64,000 bases of DNA from Endocalyx cinctus. Lineage: Eukaryota > Ascomycota > Sordariomycetes > Amphisphaeriales > Apiosporaceae. The position numbers were made by a program, and so were the translations under genes. Of the stretch, positions 1 through 11,751 are shown piece after piece. The notes beneath the pieces were generated by a model. That model ran no database searches. It was not told where the DNA came from and worked only from the letters and a program-made list of their open reading frames with translations. Location: positions 62,001-126,000 of the forward strand of contig BCKC01000012.1 in NCBI GenBank assembly GCA_001600455.1, given 5' to 3'. Positions within the stretch are counted from its first letter, which is position 1; each line of letters opens with the position of its first letter.

Positions 1-1995
1 AGGTATCGCCGCCACCTGTCTGCATTCGGGCCAGCTGAACACGGCGATCCGGTAAGGATGGTCCGGCTGAGGGTACCCGAACGTCGCCGCTATCTCCCGC
101 CTCGTCGTGCTCCAGATCAGAGACGTCACCTGCGCCGATACCGATATGGTGGCGAGTGCTGCTCCCGACGTCGTGTGATAGAAGTGTATACATTTGTCGT
201 TAGACCCACCACCGGTCGCCACCAGACCTTCCCGCCACGGGCAGAAGGCTATAGCTTTAACGGCGGCTAAGTGACGCCAACGGTGTCTCTCGGTACCCGA
301 AGGGTAGTTCTTTACAGGAGTTGCGTAGGGGGATGCAGAGGGTAGACCGGGTGACGGAGTCTCGGCCCCCGAGCTGAAGGGGGGAGACGGCGTGCTACTA
401 CTACCTGCGGATGATTTTGGAGGTGATGGATAACCATCTATACCGTTATTCTCGGCCCAAGAAGCCGTGGACGGCGATACGGGAGTTCCGGGGAGATCCG
501 TCGTGACAACGCTTCCTTGCTTCGGCGCAACTATCCAGGGGAGTCCCATTTTGCCCTTACTTCTGGCATCCTTGTTGTTTTTGGGAGGATCGAGTATCTG
601 CTCCACGTTGAAGAGGCAGCACAGATTATCGTTTCCGCCTGTCGCAAACTGCGCTCCGTTCGATGACTAGGCTAACCCGCAGACCTGCTGCGAATGTACT
701 TTGATACGGGCGAGCAAGCTCATGGCACCCGACCAACTCTGCCGAGTCACTTCCTAGGGCTCCGGCCACTCAACAGAATAGTAGTACAGGTCGCCTACCT
801 CATCCGCCACCAGTAGGTCTTCTGTCTGCACGGGAACTCCGGGATTGGAAGGATTGAGAGAGGGTCGGATCGTAACCACAGGTCGCCAGGAAATACACGA
901 CACCGGAGCAAGCTGCTGAGTTTCGAACCGGGGTAGCAAACTGTCAAAGAGGGACATCAAACTGAGGGTGCCATTTGACCGTCCAAATGCGAGGATCGAC
1001 TTCCCTCCTTGCGTCGAAGAGAATGCTATAGAGGTTAACCAGGAGCCATCTTTGACGCCGGCATTCAGTAAGGTCACCCCCAAAGATTCGGACCAACCAT
1101 ATAACAAATTGCCTAATCCGACAGCGAGGGTGCTGCAGTTCCTGGAGTAGGCCATTATAGAGCAGTAAAAGTCATCCCGAAGACCTGGTGCATCTAACAC
1201 TCTATAGATGAGTTAGAGTGGTACAGATGTGGTGAGCTGTATAGCTTGAACTTACTTGAACGGTGCATTAGGCAGTACACGATGTCCTTTTTCAATTTCT
1301 GTTATTGTGAGTATTAATTTATTTTTTTTATTTCATTAAAAAAAGACGCGAATTGAAGGATAAATATAACAAATGAACTTACGGGGAATATGGTGGTCGT
1401 TTTCCCATTCAGTTCCGGTCCAAGTGGTCTTCGTGATACGTAACGAAGGTCTGCGTCTATAGCTGATCCTGCACCGCGGGAAAGTGGAATATCCGTCGAA
1501 ATCTAAAACACGCTGCACACGATTCATTCCCAACGCCGAAGCAAGTCGACCTTCGTGCTTCTCCTGCTCTTCCTCGGATTTGGGTCTAGATTCAGAGAAA
1601 GATGTGATATAAAGGGGCGCGTTTGTCCCAGAACCCACCAAACGGCCACGACCGGCTTCCACCACCACCACGCCGCTAGGAGCGATTCCGCCGACGGACC
1701 ATACGGCTCCATTGCTAACCTGCCGGTCACCAGGTTGAGAATGTAAAGTCAAGACGGTGCGTAGCCTTGGGTCCCCACTGTCGGTAGACCGAGATGCCCG
1801 TCGAGCAGCGATAGCGGCCCGGTCAAAAGCAGAACGCGTAGGTGTATGGAAACAGAAAGCGTCGGTTGCAGCCTCATCGGTTCTTAGAAGTCTCTCGGTA
1901 GCGGATAGCTCGTGCGGCTGTTTGTTACCGCGGAAGCGATCTGATAACGGCGTACGAAATGGAACGAAGCGGTCAGGCAAGGTAATAATAGGCAT
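1..1995 (-). CDS. AMA1: Cdc20/Cdh1/Ama1-family APC/C activator with two in-frame TAG codons, partial
   Basis: Substrate adaptor of the anaphase-promoting complex; the Ama1 branch is meiosis-specific in yeasts. Start at 1995 gives a C-box (DRFVPFR, residues 8-14) at the very N-terminus. Exons are 1995-1383, a 43-base exon 1298-1256, and 1201 to the window edge. The introns (1382-1299, 1255-1202) have GTAAGT donors, and joining restores the family block KVLDAPGLRDDFY before the WD40 propeller (SVEW, HSQQVCGLA, GGNDNLCCLF). The frame meets TAG at 754-756 (codon 368) and 667-669 (codon 397), then stays open for 222 codons to the edge. Both TAGs sit where relatives have Trp (after WPEP and after CGLA). 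Eleven other Trp codons in exon 3 are intact. The C-terminus lies outside the window. The family is certain; Ama1 rather than Cdh1 is inferred from the short N-terminus and the UAG pattern. Confidence 0.85.
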
Positions 1996-2082
1996 GTTTT
2001 TTTTTTGTGTGCCGTGACCAAAGAAAGAAAGACCGGAGAAATGAATGAATCGGTCTGAATCTTGGAGATTCCAGTAAGACAA

Positions 2083-2820
2083 AAAGAAAAAAAAAGAAAG
2101 CTACTTAAGTGTATTCGAATAGATGGGAACGTCCCAACGTTGCCTAGTTACATGCAACTTATTTATACCTTATACTTCACGTGGACTTAGGAGAAAGAAG
2201 AAAAAAATATATATACCCAGGAAAATATTGATGAACGGTTATTAAAAAAAAAAAAAAAGTCAGAATCTACTGCCATTTTCATGTTGGAAGGGAGTATGCC
2301 GTGCCTCGCGTAGCAGGGTAATTACTTCCATAATGTGATAGTCAAAAGTTTGACACGCTGTATGTTTCTATTTTGGAAGGACTAAGCACCATGTTTTACC
2401 TACAATAAATAAAGCTAAGATTTTATACTTTGGTAGAAATATCAGGTTGAAAGAAACTGTTTAACTTACATCTCCAAGCTTCCCACATTGTGAAGAGGCA
2501 AGCAGGCTGGCAGGGCAGCAGGGCTAGCAGGCAAGAAAGGGGCAAGATACCAACTCAGTTTAACGATATACTCGATAAATCGGTAATAGATATTTAACCC
2601 CTCTGCCCCTCAGCCCCTCTATCATGCATGTGTTCCTATCGATAACAACGTAGAGCTCGCATTGTCACCCGCTAGACCCGGACCCGTCTTTACATAGTAC
2701 TGCTACGGAATAATTGCTTACGACAGTATTCACGATAAGTGTCAGGGACACTTTGACTTTTAACAAATATATTTGTAAGTACATGAAATACCGGTCTCCT
2801 GTGTATTGGGAGAGTAAGAC
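2083..2820. other. Intergenic spacer between divergent genes
   Basis: This spacer and the 5' flank 1996-2082 separate the start codons of the APC/C activator and the Rab prenyltransferase gene, so they must hold both promoters. It has A-rich runs near 2244-2260 and short imperfect GCAGG repeats near 2501-2540. I see no gene. Confidence 0.6.
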
Positions 2821-4167
2821 ATGGCTAGTGTATGTATGCATCTGCTCGTGTCGAAATGAAATAAATTAAACAATTCAAACTTCGTTCTGATCGTCATGTA
2901 GCACGGAGTTGCTCGAACTATTCGAGCCGCGCGAACCGAGGAGCAACGCCGCCAGGAACTAGAAAAGATAACAAAATATCGCGATATAGAGGACTCTATT
3001 CGATCTCACGTTTCGAAAGAAGCTTACGACGACAAGGACCTCTTCCAGCTCACCTCGAAGCTTCTTCGTTTGAACCCAGAATATTATACAATATGGAACG
3101 TCCGTCGACGTTGTCTAATATCTGGCTCATTATCCAAACAATCGGATGGATCGTCGCCCTGGAAGGCGTCGCCGAATACTTCTCTGAGCGCCACTACGAA
3201 ACCGTCATCAGACGACTCGTCGCCCTCGCCGTCGGCCACGACCCAGCCAGGCCTACCCTCCCCGATAGCTGGGAAGAATGGTACTACACCTGAGGATAAA
3301 GAGGTCGATGAATACACAAAGGAAGAAAACAGTAGGGAGAAGAATGGAAACTTCGAATCCGACGCGCGCACGCTTCAGTCCGAGCTTAACTTCACCGTTC
3401 CCCTATTGATGGACTTCCCTAAATGCTACTGGATATGGAAATACCGGAAATGGCTACTCGAAGAAGCTATCGTACGCCTGCCCATCCCGGTCGCGAGGGC
3501 TATTTGGGAAGCAGAGCTGGCTCTCGACACGAAGATGCTCACTCGTGATCGCCGCAACTTTCATGCGTGGGGGTACCGTCGGTACGTGGTAGCGAAGCTC
3601 GAGAGCGCCGCCCTCGACGGAAAGAGCATGATTGCGGACGAGTTCGGATACACAAAGAAAAAGATAGATGACGACCTGTCCAACTTCTCGGCCTGGCATA
3701 ATCGGAGCAAACTAATTCTGCCCCTGCTGGACGAACGTGGGGCCGACGACGCGGCTCGCGCTGCGTTCCTCGACGAAGAGCTCACCCATGTTCGCGAGGG
3801 CTTGGATGTGGGACCCGACGATCAGAGTCTGTGGTATTATCATCGGTTTCTCGTCTCTCAGATTGTTGACTACGTAGGTAAACCGACGATCGCGCCGCGA
3901 CTCACGGTCGAGGAGAGAATATCGTACTTGACGAGAGAAATAGAAGAGATTAAGGACCTGCTCGAGGATTACAGGTCGGTCAAGTGGATCTACGAGGCTC
4001 TTTTAGACTACACGTTGATGCTAGAACATCTTTCTACCGATTCAGACGAACAGGTTCAGCTGGGTCGACAAGTTGAAATCAAGAGCTGGCTAGAGACGTT
4101 ACGGAAGCTAGATCCCATGCAGTCTGGCAGATGGAACGACGTAGAGAAACAGATAAGGATACAATAG
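2821..4167 (+). CDS. BET4: Rab geranylgeranyltransferase (GGTase II) alpha subunit
   Basis: Alpha subunit of the cytosolic enzyme that attaches geranylgeranyl groups to C-terminal cysteines of Rab GTPases, working with a beta subunit and Rab escort protein. The PPTA repeats are visible: NPEYYTIWNVRR, FPKCYWIWKYRKW, NFHAWGYRR, NFSAWHNR and QSLWYYHRF. Start choice: an in-frame ATG at 2896 is followed at once by TAG, so it cannot be the start. That TAG is the 3' end of an intron 2830-2901 (donor GTATGT), and a 9-base first coding exon (2821-2829) restores the family N-terminus MASHGVAR. A Ser/Thr/Pro-rich, poorly conserved insert (about 80 residues) separates the first repeat from the second. 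It ends 98 bases from the convergent phosphatase gene. Confidence 0.9.
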
Positions 4168-4265
4168 TAATAATAAATTATCATTAATATCATACGTTAC
4201 TTATCGTTGTAATTTATTCTGTCTTCACTAGGCGCCATTTTCACGGTTATCGTCCGTCGTCAGAA

Positions 4266-5831
4266 TCAAAGCGGTATCGTGCCGTTGCATTTCCCCACTA
4301 TCATATTCGCATTAACGCCCACCAATCCGTCAAAATAGGCCAGCAGCGTCTCGACAGGTACCATATCCATCTTGCCCAAACTCGGGTTCGAAGAAGTCAA
4401 GATACGACCACCAAACAAGACGCGCACGTAGAACTTCCCCTCCTTCTCGTATAATTCGAATACGATCTCGCTACCCATACCAGGCCATACCATAACATCG
4501 ATCTGCAAAATGCTGAGCACCCGGCTCACGGATCCGTCGTGCGCCACGTTGTGGTAAAAAATTGGCGTGCCTTCGTCCCGGCCTTCGACGACGGCTCGGA
4601 AGTGGGCGCTTAATTCCGCGATCCACACGCCAAAGGACCCGACCGAAGCGGATAAAGACGTGTTCGCGTCGCGGTACATGTGCGAGTATTCCCACTGACC
4701 GATACGGTAGACCGTATCCGCCAAATTCTGTGTGACGCAATTAGTCGAGTTGACGCCGTCGACCAGCTCGCACGGCAAAGGTTTATCGTGACATTGGCGC
4801 GCCGAGAGGTTGTCGAAGTAGTGATCGAAACTAGCGTGGAAGCCCGAGTCGTCGGAGGTAACGCCGGATATCTCGTCCAGAGTGGCGTATAGGCCGGCGG
4901 CGGAGTCGAGATGCCGTCGCCAAGCGGCGTTAGAGGACGACTTGATGGCGTTGAATAGCGTGCTCCCCTCGCCGCAGGTGTACTGCGGTTCAAGGCTGTC
5001 GACGCCGACGGCTTCGACGACGAGAGGGATCGACGAGGTGATGTTCCACGTTCCCGAGATCACCATACCCGCTACCTGGCTCGTGATCACGTTGTTAGTG
5101 ACGCGGTACGTCACCTTTTGCGCCCACTCCTCCCGGGGGGTGTCTCGAGACGGGAGGAAGTTAAGTAAGGTGTGGTACACCTCGTACAAGTCGCGGCCGT
5201 GCACCCAGGCGTCGTCCAATCCTTCCGCCGTTAGCTGCGGGAATTGACAGGTGCCGATCCAGCCCGAAGGCACGAACGGGTTAACGGACGATAGGTACCC
5301 TGTCCAGTAGCCCCGCGCGGGCGGTTTGTCACCGCTAGGTGAAGTCAGATCGGCGCCGTAGTAATATAGTCCGGAATCGTTGCAGTCCCAATGATAGGAC
5401 TCCACGGGGAAGGCGTTACTAGAGTAGGGGGTTCGCTTATGGTGACGTTGAATCTTTTTAATTTTTAATTTTTTTTTTTTTTTCAGCGCTACTAGTCGAA
5501 ATCTGATTATTTATTTGAATATTTGATTACTTACTACCTCAACATATCGTAACTGATACTCGGCGTCGGGGACGATGTACTCAGTCTTCCGGACGTGCGG
5601 CATATTGCACCAGTTATATGTTCCGTAGCGGTCATCGGGCGTATCGGAGCTGTTAAATATGAAGCCGTAAACGCCGGTGCCGTTCAAAGCGGACCCGAGA
5701 TTGTTGATCGAAGTCGAGTTCGGCGCATACCAGCCTAGGTCGACGGTTGCAGCGGCGGTGACGGAGGCGAACCTACCGGCGGATCCCGATAGGGACAGTG
5801 GTAGCAATCGAAAGAATGACAACTTCATCAT
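4266..5831 (-). CDS. Secreted histidine acid phosphatase
   Basis: Branch-2 histidine phosphatase (acid phosphatase/phytase clan) that hydrolyses phosphomonoesters outside the cell. Exon 5831-5535 and exon 5453-4266 are joined over an intron with donor GTAAGT, giving 494 residues. The splice rebuilds the active-site motif RHHKRTP (residues 102-108, a variant of RHGxRxP; His103 would be the phosphorylated residue). The HD proton-donor pair is at 404-405. The N-terminus is hydrophobic and signal-like. There are several N-glycosylation sequons and paired cysteines. The frame stays open 57 codons upstream to another ATG at 6002, but the 5831 start (next to ATG 5828) gives the better signal peptide. 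The exact substrate is unknown. Confidence 0.88.
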
Positions 5832-8800
5832 CGTCGTGGCTAATGCCGTAAACTGACGCGATGCGGCGAAATAGAGAGTAATAGAGAAGGAGATGCCGGA
5901 TATTATGATTATCAATAGGGGGACGAACCGACAGGATTTTGAATTCGGACGACGAGGTGAATATGCCAGATTGATTAATTTATTACATTGGATACGATAC
6001 ATTAAATAAGATTCGCACGTGTCGGCGTATTTCCTAATTTTGTTTCCTTGCCTTTCTTTTTTGCTTCATTTCTCTCACTATACTATTTTTGTCTCGTGTC
6101 TGTCTTACAAGGCCTTGAGAGCAATACATAGAGAAAAGAAAAAGATAATTAAAAATAACATAAATGACGTCTTTCTCAATTGATGGATTACACGATGGCA
6201 CGTTGACGATGTAAATTCTCCGACTGGTTATTAGGAAGCTGATATTTTTTCTTTGCTTTTTCAAATTTCTAGGCTGCCAGTTTTTTCTTTTGCACAGCAC
6301 GTGTTCTCGACTTATTTCTTATTCTTAGGTGATCAACATTCATGATAGTTATCCTGAAATAAAGGAGAGTTTGTTTATCCTCTCAAGAATTTCAAACATT
6401 CTTCAAATATTCTGTTGATATTCTGTTGATATTTTTACTCTTTAATTACTATACTGATATGGAGATATGCCGCTGACAAAATGGGAAACTTATTTCGGGT
6501 GATTGCCGTAATCCGCACCAGCGACCGATAGTTATTTGCTTAACCGCCTGATTGATTTCCTTCTAACAATAATCTTACCTAGGTAATACGTCCATGCTAT
6601 TATATTAAGTAGTACGGATACAGGAATGATATTTGCTCATTTGGTTTACCCAACTTGATTATATATACTCTGTACTCCGTATATACTCCGTTTATATATC
6701 CATATATAAATATGTATATATTCAGGTATTTGAGTGGCATATTAACCTAATTGACCTGTACTGTAAATAAAGTAAGGCTGAATGAAATTCGAATATCACG
6801 CAGGTACAAACTTACCGAAGCAATAGTAAGTTGAGGAAACATTTGGTACCTATTTAAGTACCTGGTATACTGTAACATGCCATTTTAATCATCCCCCTCC
6901 CTTTCTTTTTCTTTTTCTGTTGTATGTACGTACTATATGTCTACATATAAATACATGCGTATATGTAGATGACTCGTATCATAAGACAGACTAGACTAGT
7001 AAATCTGCTAGGTTAATCGAAACATTGTAGTTTGAAAATATTCGCTCAACCCAACCGATACTTTTACCCTTTTACCGTTAGTTATATGTTGATTTACGTG
7101 CGGATATGTGAGTAGAATAGTACTGTTTGTTACGTGTGGTATGCTTTCCGTACATATATGTATGGACGCCACCAAAGAAACCATTCGCCTTGTGATCTTG
7201 GTATAGCGTAGTAATAAAATAAGAAAACCTGTTGAAGATATTGGGTCGGCCGAATACGAAATAATAATAAGGCCTATTTATGAACAAGGGAGAAGAAGGA
7301 AAACCGATGATCCGAAGATAACCTCGTGGGTTCGTGGATTAGCGGGCCCAATGGAGTGGTATTTTCTAGGAATTAATTTATCAATTCACCCTATTTATCC
7401 TAGTCTTTCCTCTACTTCTCTATCCTTTTCCAGCTTTTCTTTGACTCTAATCTCTATCTACGGTACACTAAAGATAAGAAGGGAAAAAAGAATTAAAAAA
7501 AAAAAGAGAGAGAGAGAGAGAACCAGTTCAGAATATCTCCACACAGAATTATCCCCACATGCGGCATCTCCGCTCCAAAACTTAAATTATATTGCTAATA
7601 TCCATCTACAAAGTACATCTAGTAAATAACCCTTTTTTCAAGTACCGACTTCACTTCTTTTTTTTTTTTTTTTTTTTTTTTTTGGAGGGGACTTGGTCAT
7701 CCACACACACATCCATGGATCCTAGATACACACATACATGTACGCATATCTCTAATATATCATCTTAGGGTAGTAGTAAGTGCCATGTAATAAATACATA
7801 ATATATTCGGTATATCTTGCCAAGCTATGGTAGATATCTTTTCGCGGGAGAATAAAGAGGTCGGTACTGCGTAAGTTAGTTGAATAGTAGACTTGAACAA
7901 TCTTGATGAGATTTACCGAGCCTACTTCAAAACCGGATCAAAACGTTCATACTTCATAGCCCCTTGGCAACCAGAAAACGAGCGACTATCTCACCGTGCG
8001 TAGAAGGCTTAACTATACATTGGAGAGTAATATCTTCCTTCATCACGGTACTGCTTGTATGCAAAAGCAAAAAATAAAGTTGAAGAGAGACAAGCGAACC
8101 TGTCGAGAATTGGTTTGGTTAGGTCCAGGTCAATCCTCGTTTGAGAACGTTGCAGAGTTGTTCCTGTATTATTGACAATTTGTTACAAGATACAAGACTC
8201 TGACAGTAAAAGTCTGGTGTCAAGGATCAAGGGGGGCGTGCTTGGTCTAGCTGGGCCCATACTCCCTGCTCGAATCAAAAAATCCCGTACAGTATATATC
8301 ACAGTATACATCGATGCCGAGACCGTCACGAGATACCGTATATCCATGAATGTAAATGTAAAAGAATATCATTTCTGGTATACGAGAATATCTTATAACC
8401 CTCTAATCTTACATCTCTCCAGAAAGATTTGTGTAAGATTTGTGCATAGTGTGACGACAAGACTTTATCGTCTGTCTTGTGTCTAGTCTGGTATGATTAA
8501 ATTCGCCAGGTTTTCGAGAAGGATCAAAACAAAAGTTCTCGGTGATATCATATTATTCCTCCAAGCTGAATAACAGGGGGGGGGGTTTGAATGGATGAAT
8601 ATACTTGTAGGGTGATGTTCCATTACCCACCTAAACGAATCGTAAAGAACATGACATAGAGACAGTCAGACAGTGTCTATCGAGTCAAACACGCACAAAA
8701 AAAAAAAAAAAAGAGAGAGAGAATCATGGAATCTCTCTCTCTCTCTCTTCACTTAACCTTAGTTGTAATGCTACGCCCCGTCGGTATTTCTCGCTCCCAT

Positions 8801-9484
8801 GGATAAACAAAACCTCTAATACAGTACATAACGTAGCAGTGGATACCAAACCTCGGCGATCAACTGGTAAAATCCCTGTAAACAGCGCTTCCCGTCCTTC
8901 TAAATTAGACACCTACAGCATATGTATACTTTATTATTTCCCGCCTGCCTATCCAGGGATCCTCCGGAACCACAAGAAACCCACCAAGATGTATAAACTT
9001 CCCCCGTAAGCATGTAACCTAAGGTGTAGCATTTTGCCTAAAAAGTCGAATTAATTGAAAGCGCTATTGTTGCTCTATATACTTAGGTAACTAGGTTGTT
9101 TTCATTCTTTTTTTAAACACTGTATTCCTATTTCTTTCGCTTTTTCCCTGCCTTGTTTTTTGGAATAAAAAAAATGGCTGTTGAACTTCTCAATCTCAAT
9201 ATCGAGGGTCAACAATCATAAACAACGCAGTCAAAGAAAAAAAAAAAAGAAAGAAAGAAAAAAGGCCAACCGTGTAGAGAGTACCTTTAACGAAAAAAGG
9301 GGATATTCGCCGATTTCGATAAAAAAAAAAAATAATAAGAATGTTGGGACTCAGGTGATCGCACTTTTCTTTCCTCCTCACCACTTCCTTTTCAACGTGG
9401 TCCTCGGTATATATACATCCCCTAGGTGAATTTCTAGGTGTTCGAACTCCATCTCGAATTTCTCGTCGGAGTAGAGGATAAAAA
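5832..9484. other. Long AT-rich intergenic spacer
   Basis: About 3.6 kb between divergent genes. It holds poly-A/T tracts (a T-run near 7658-7683, an A-run with GA repeats near 7497-7521), GA/CT dinucleotide runs near 8712-8750, TATA-type repeats near 6660-6720, and one copy of the TACTCCGTA motif near 6673. Open frames here are short, low in complexity and lack family features. I see no gene. Confidence 0.6.
8712..8750. repeat. GA/CT dinucleotide repeat
   Basis: A (GA)n run is followed after a few bases by a (CT)n run, so the two arms could pair as a hairpin. It lies in the empty spacer, just after an A-run at about 8697-8712. Confidence 0.7.
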
Positions 9485-10726
9485 ATGTCAAGTAGTAGTA
9501 TACCGGGGGACGGGGTCCCTTCCCGCCAACCACAACTAGCACCGCCGTCTACCAGGTCCAATAGTACCAGGCCGAGCAACCATTCGGTGCACAGCAGCCA
9601 ACGGAGCGCCCGCAGCATGCCGATATCTTCGGCGGCGTCTATGTCGTCGTCCTCGCGAACCACCGGCCTCGTTAAGCCCTCGTGGGCCGAGACCTTTCCC
9701 TTCAGCCGCACCTGGCACGTCGTCAAGATCGCCCTAGCCACCGTCTCGTTCCTGACGTCGTTCGCGCTCCTGGTCCTGGCCGTCGCCTTGGCCGTCTTCA
9801 AAGTGCACGCCTGGCCCCCGCCCATCCTCTGGATCGCCCCCTTGGTTCTCCTCGCCGGTATCTGGGACGTTGCCGAGCTTCTGCTCATCTGCGCCCGCCC
9901 CTCGCACTTGGGCGTTAGCCCCGGCGCCCACGTCGTGGTCGACCTCGTCATCGCACTCGCGGGCGCCGTCTCCTTACTCCTGACCGCTTTCGTCTATAGG
10001 GTCGTCGTCATGACCGCCGAGGCGTGCAAGCCCCCGCCGGGTTGGTCCCCGGGCGATTGGCCGCCGCCGTCGTTTCACGATAAGAGGAGGAGTCCTTTTC
10101 ACGACGGGTTTCCGGGAGATGGTTTTCCAGGTGATGGTTTTCCCGGCGGTGGCTTCGATGGGTTTAAGAATAGTGATGATGGTGGCAGCGATGGTAGTAG
10201 TGGCGGTGACGATCGTTTCCCCCCGTTCGACCCTTTTCACTTTGGACCGTGCGCAGGTGCGGCAGAGTCCGCGAGTAAAGCACCGATTATCCTGGCAACC
10301 GTCGGCTTGTTAGGATTTCTATTGTGAGTTTTTCTTTATTCCTCCGATTTCAACGGATCCCCGCGGATGGGGGAACAGATTATCTAACCAAATGGGGGAG
10401 TCAGGGTGATTCACACTATCCTGTTCATCCGCGCTTTCATCGAAATCAAGCAACGCCAATACTACATCAAGAGTGTCAGTATCAGGAGCCGAACGGCGCA
10501 ATCTTCTTACTCGACGCATGAAGTAGCTCCGGGGTTCATCCCGCTGGCGCCGAGACGAACCGGCTCGTCGCTCAGATCATCGCCGGTTCCTGGCCAGTCC
10601 ACGCCTCAATTATCATCTAACACATTCTCTCAGACGCTACCGCAGAGAACAACGTCCTCGAGCGGCTCGATTAGAAGTCACCCACAGACCAGGATCACGA
10701 CGCCGGTTGTTCGACATCCAGGATGA
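9485..10726 (+). CDS. Four-TM membrane protein with Gly-Phe-Pro-Gly repeats in a loop
   Basis: I do not recognise a named family. Exon 9485-10323 and exon 10405-10726 are joined over an 81-base intron (donor GTGAGT, branch-like CTAAC, acceptor CAG), giving 387 residues. A Ser-rich N-terminal tail (1-75) precedes TM1 (about 79-105), TM2 (113-136) and TM3 (150-176). A long loop rich in Gly, Pro and Asp carries tandem GFPGD units (208-223). TM4 (266-292) is completed only by the splice. The C-tail is Ser/Thr-rich. The four-TM layout resembles fungal MARVEL-like proteins, which is only a topology argument. Codon use is GC-rich in the membrane part. Confidence 0.8.
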
Positions 10727-11751
10727 GCATAAATATTATATATATATACACGCGGAAAAGAATTATTAATACTAACAACTAATGTACCTCGCTTTGTTGG
10801 GTCGACGAACAACGCAGTCGATACACGAAGGCGGTTTCTCGCAGAAGGGAGGAACACGAAGCAGCGTGTCAGTACCGTCTGATATGGCTTCGTATAAAGC
10901 GGCGCACATTTATGTCATATCCATCGACCATGAACTGATATAGCGGACGGCGAAGCCAATTATGGCGATTACACAGCTGAATTGTACCCCCACTGGTTCA
11001 TGGGCCGGTGGAATTTGGAGACGGAAATACGCGCTTGAATCATGAATCAAAAATCCGATCAAATTGCGAAGCCGATATCAGTACACTCGTCATATGCACA
11101 GCGTCTATGCACTTGGGTTTCTCGCCAATAATGTGTGTCCTTGCTGGCACCGGCAGGTCTAGAGAATCGCTATGAAGTATGAAGACGGTACCTGAGCAGG
11201 ACTATACGTACAAATATTAAATTAAATGTTAATGGTTTTACTCTGGTAGCCTATCATGTTATCAGGTTAAGTAAAATGGGGGTCTAGAAAGAAGGGAACA
11301 TGGCACAATAGCCATTATGTTTCGGGTGGAGACAAATGTAGCAACGATGCTAATTATACGTTCTCGAGCTCTGTGTTAGCTCAATAGATTTCGTTGGCAA
11401 ATATGTTAATTAGATAATAGACAATGGAAAAAGAGCACAATGTTAAATAATAAAATAGTAAAATAGTAAAATAGTAAAATGAGAATGCTCATGTCGTTTA
11501 GGTGATTCCGATTTTCATCTATGATGAGTACTTAAAAGTACTTAAAAGAATATCGAGAGTAAGAGGGGGAGGCGTGGCGAACTCATCAGATGACCATCAA
11601 CTGGCAACAACTGCTTGTTTTTTTTCTTCTTTTTTTTTCTTGAGCGAACCTCCACAAGTGTATCCATTGTTTCTACCTATTAACCAAAATTTCACCTGTT
11701 CTCTTCCATACATTTTGAACAGTACGTATAGGCTTATGAAACAATCCCGTC
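10727..11751. other. Intergenic spacer
   Basis: Separates the four-TM gene from the TPR gene on the same strand. It has four tandem copies of an ATAGTAAA unit near 11450-11480 and a T-rich run near 11619-11640 that could be leader or promoter of the TPR gene. I see no coding region. Confidence 0.55.

Noticed and set aside
467..670. Plus-strand 67-codon frame inside the APC/C activator
   Set aside because: Shadow of the WD40-coding minus strand; no own start context or family features.
2896..2901. ATG-TAG in the prenyltransferase gene as a third edited stop
   Set aside because: The TAG is better explained as the 3' end of an intron, since the upstream 9-base exon restores the conserved N-terminus.
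3093..3293. Plus-strand frame in the prenyltransferase gene
   Set aside because: Out of frame with the conserved PPTA repeats; a shadow in the Ser/Pro-rich insert.
6034..6300. Minus-strand 88-codon Lys-rich frame
   Set aside because: AT-rich low-complexity composition, no family features, no plausible splice context.
8172..8486. Plus-strand 104-codon frame in the 5.8-9.5 kb spacer
   Set aside because: Begins at a non-ATG codon and shows no domain pattern; AT-rich chance frame.
9190..9951. Long minus-strand frame opposite the four-TM gene
   Set aside because: It is the antisense of clear membrane-spanning coding sequence; its own product is Arg/Gly-rich without family features.
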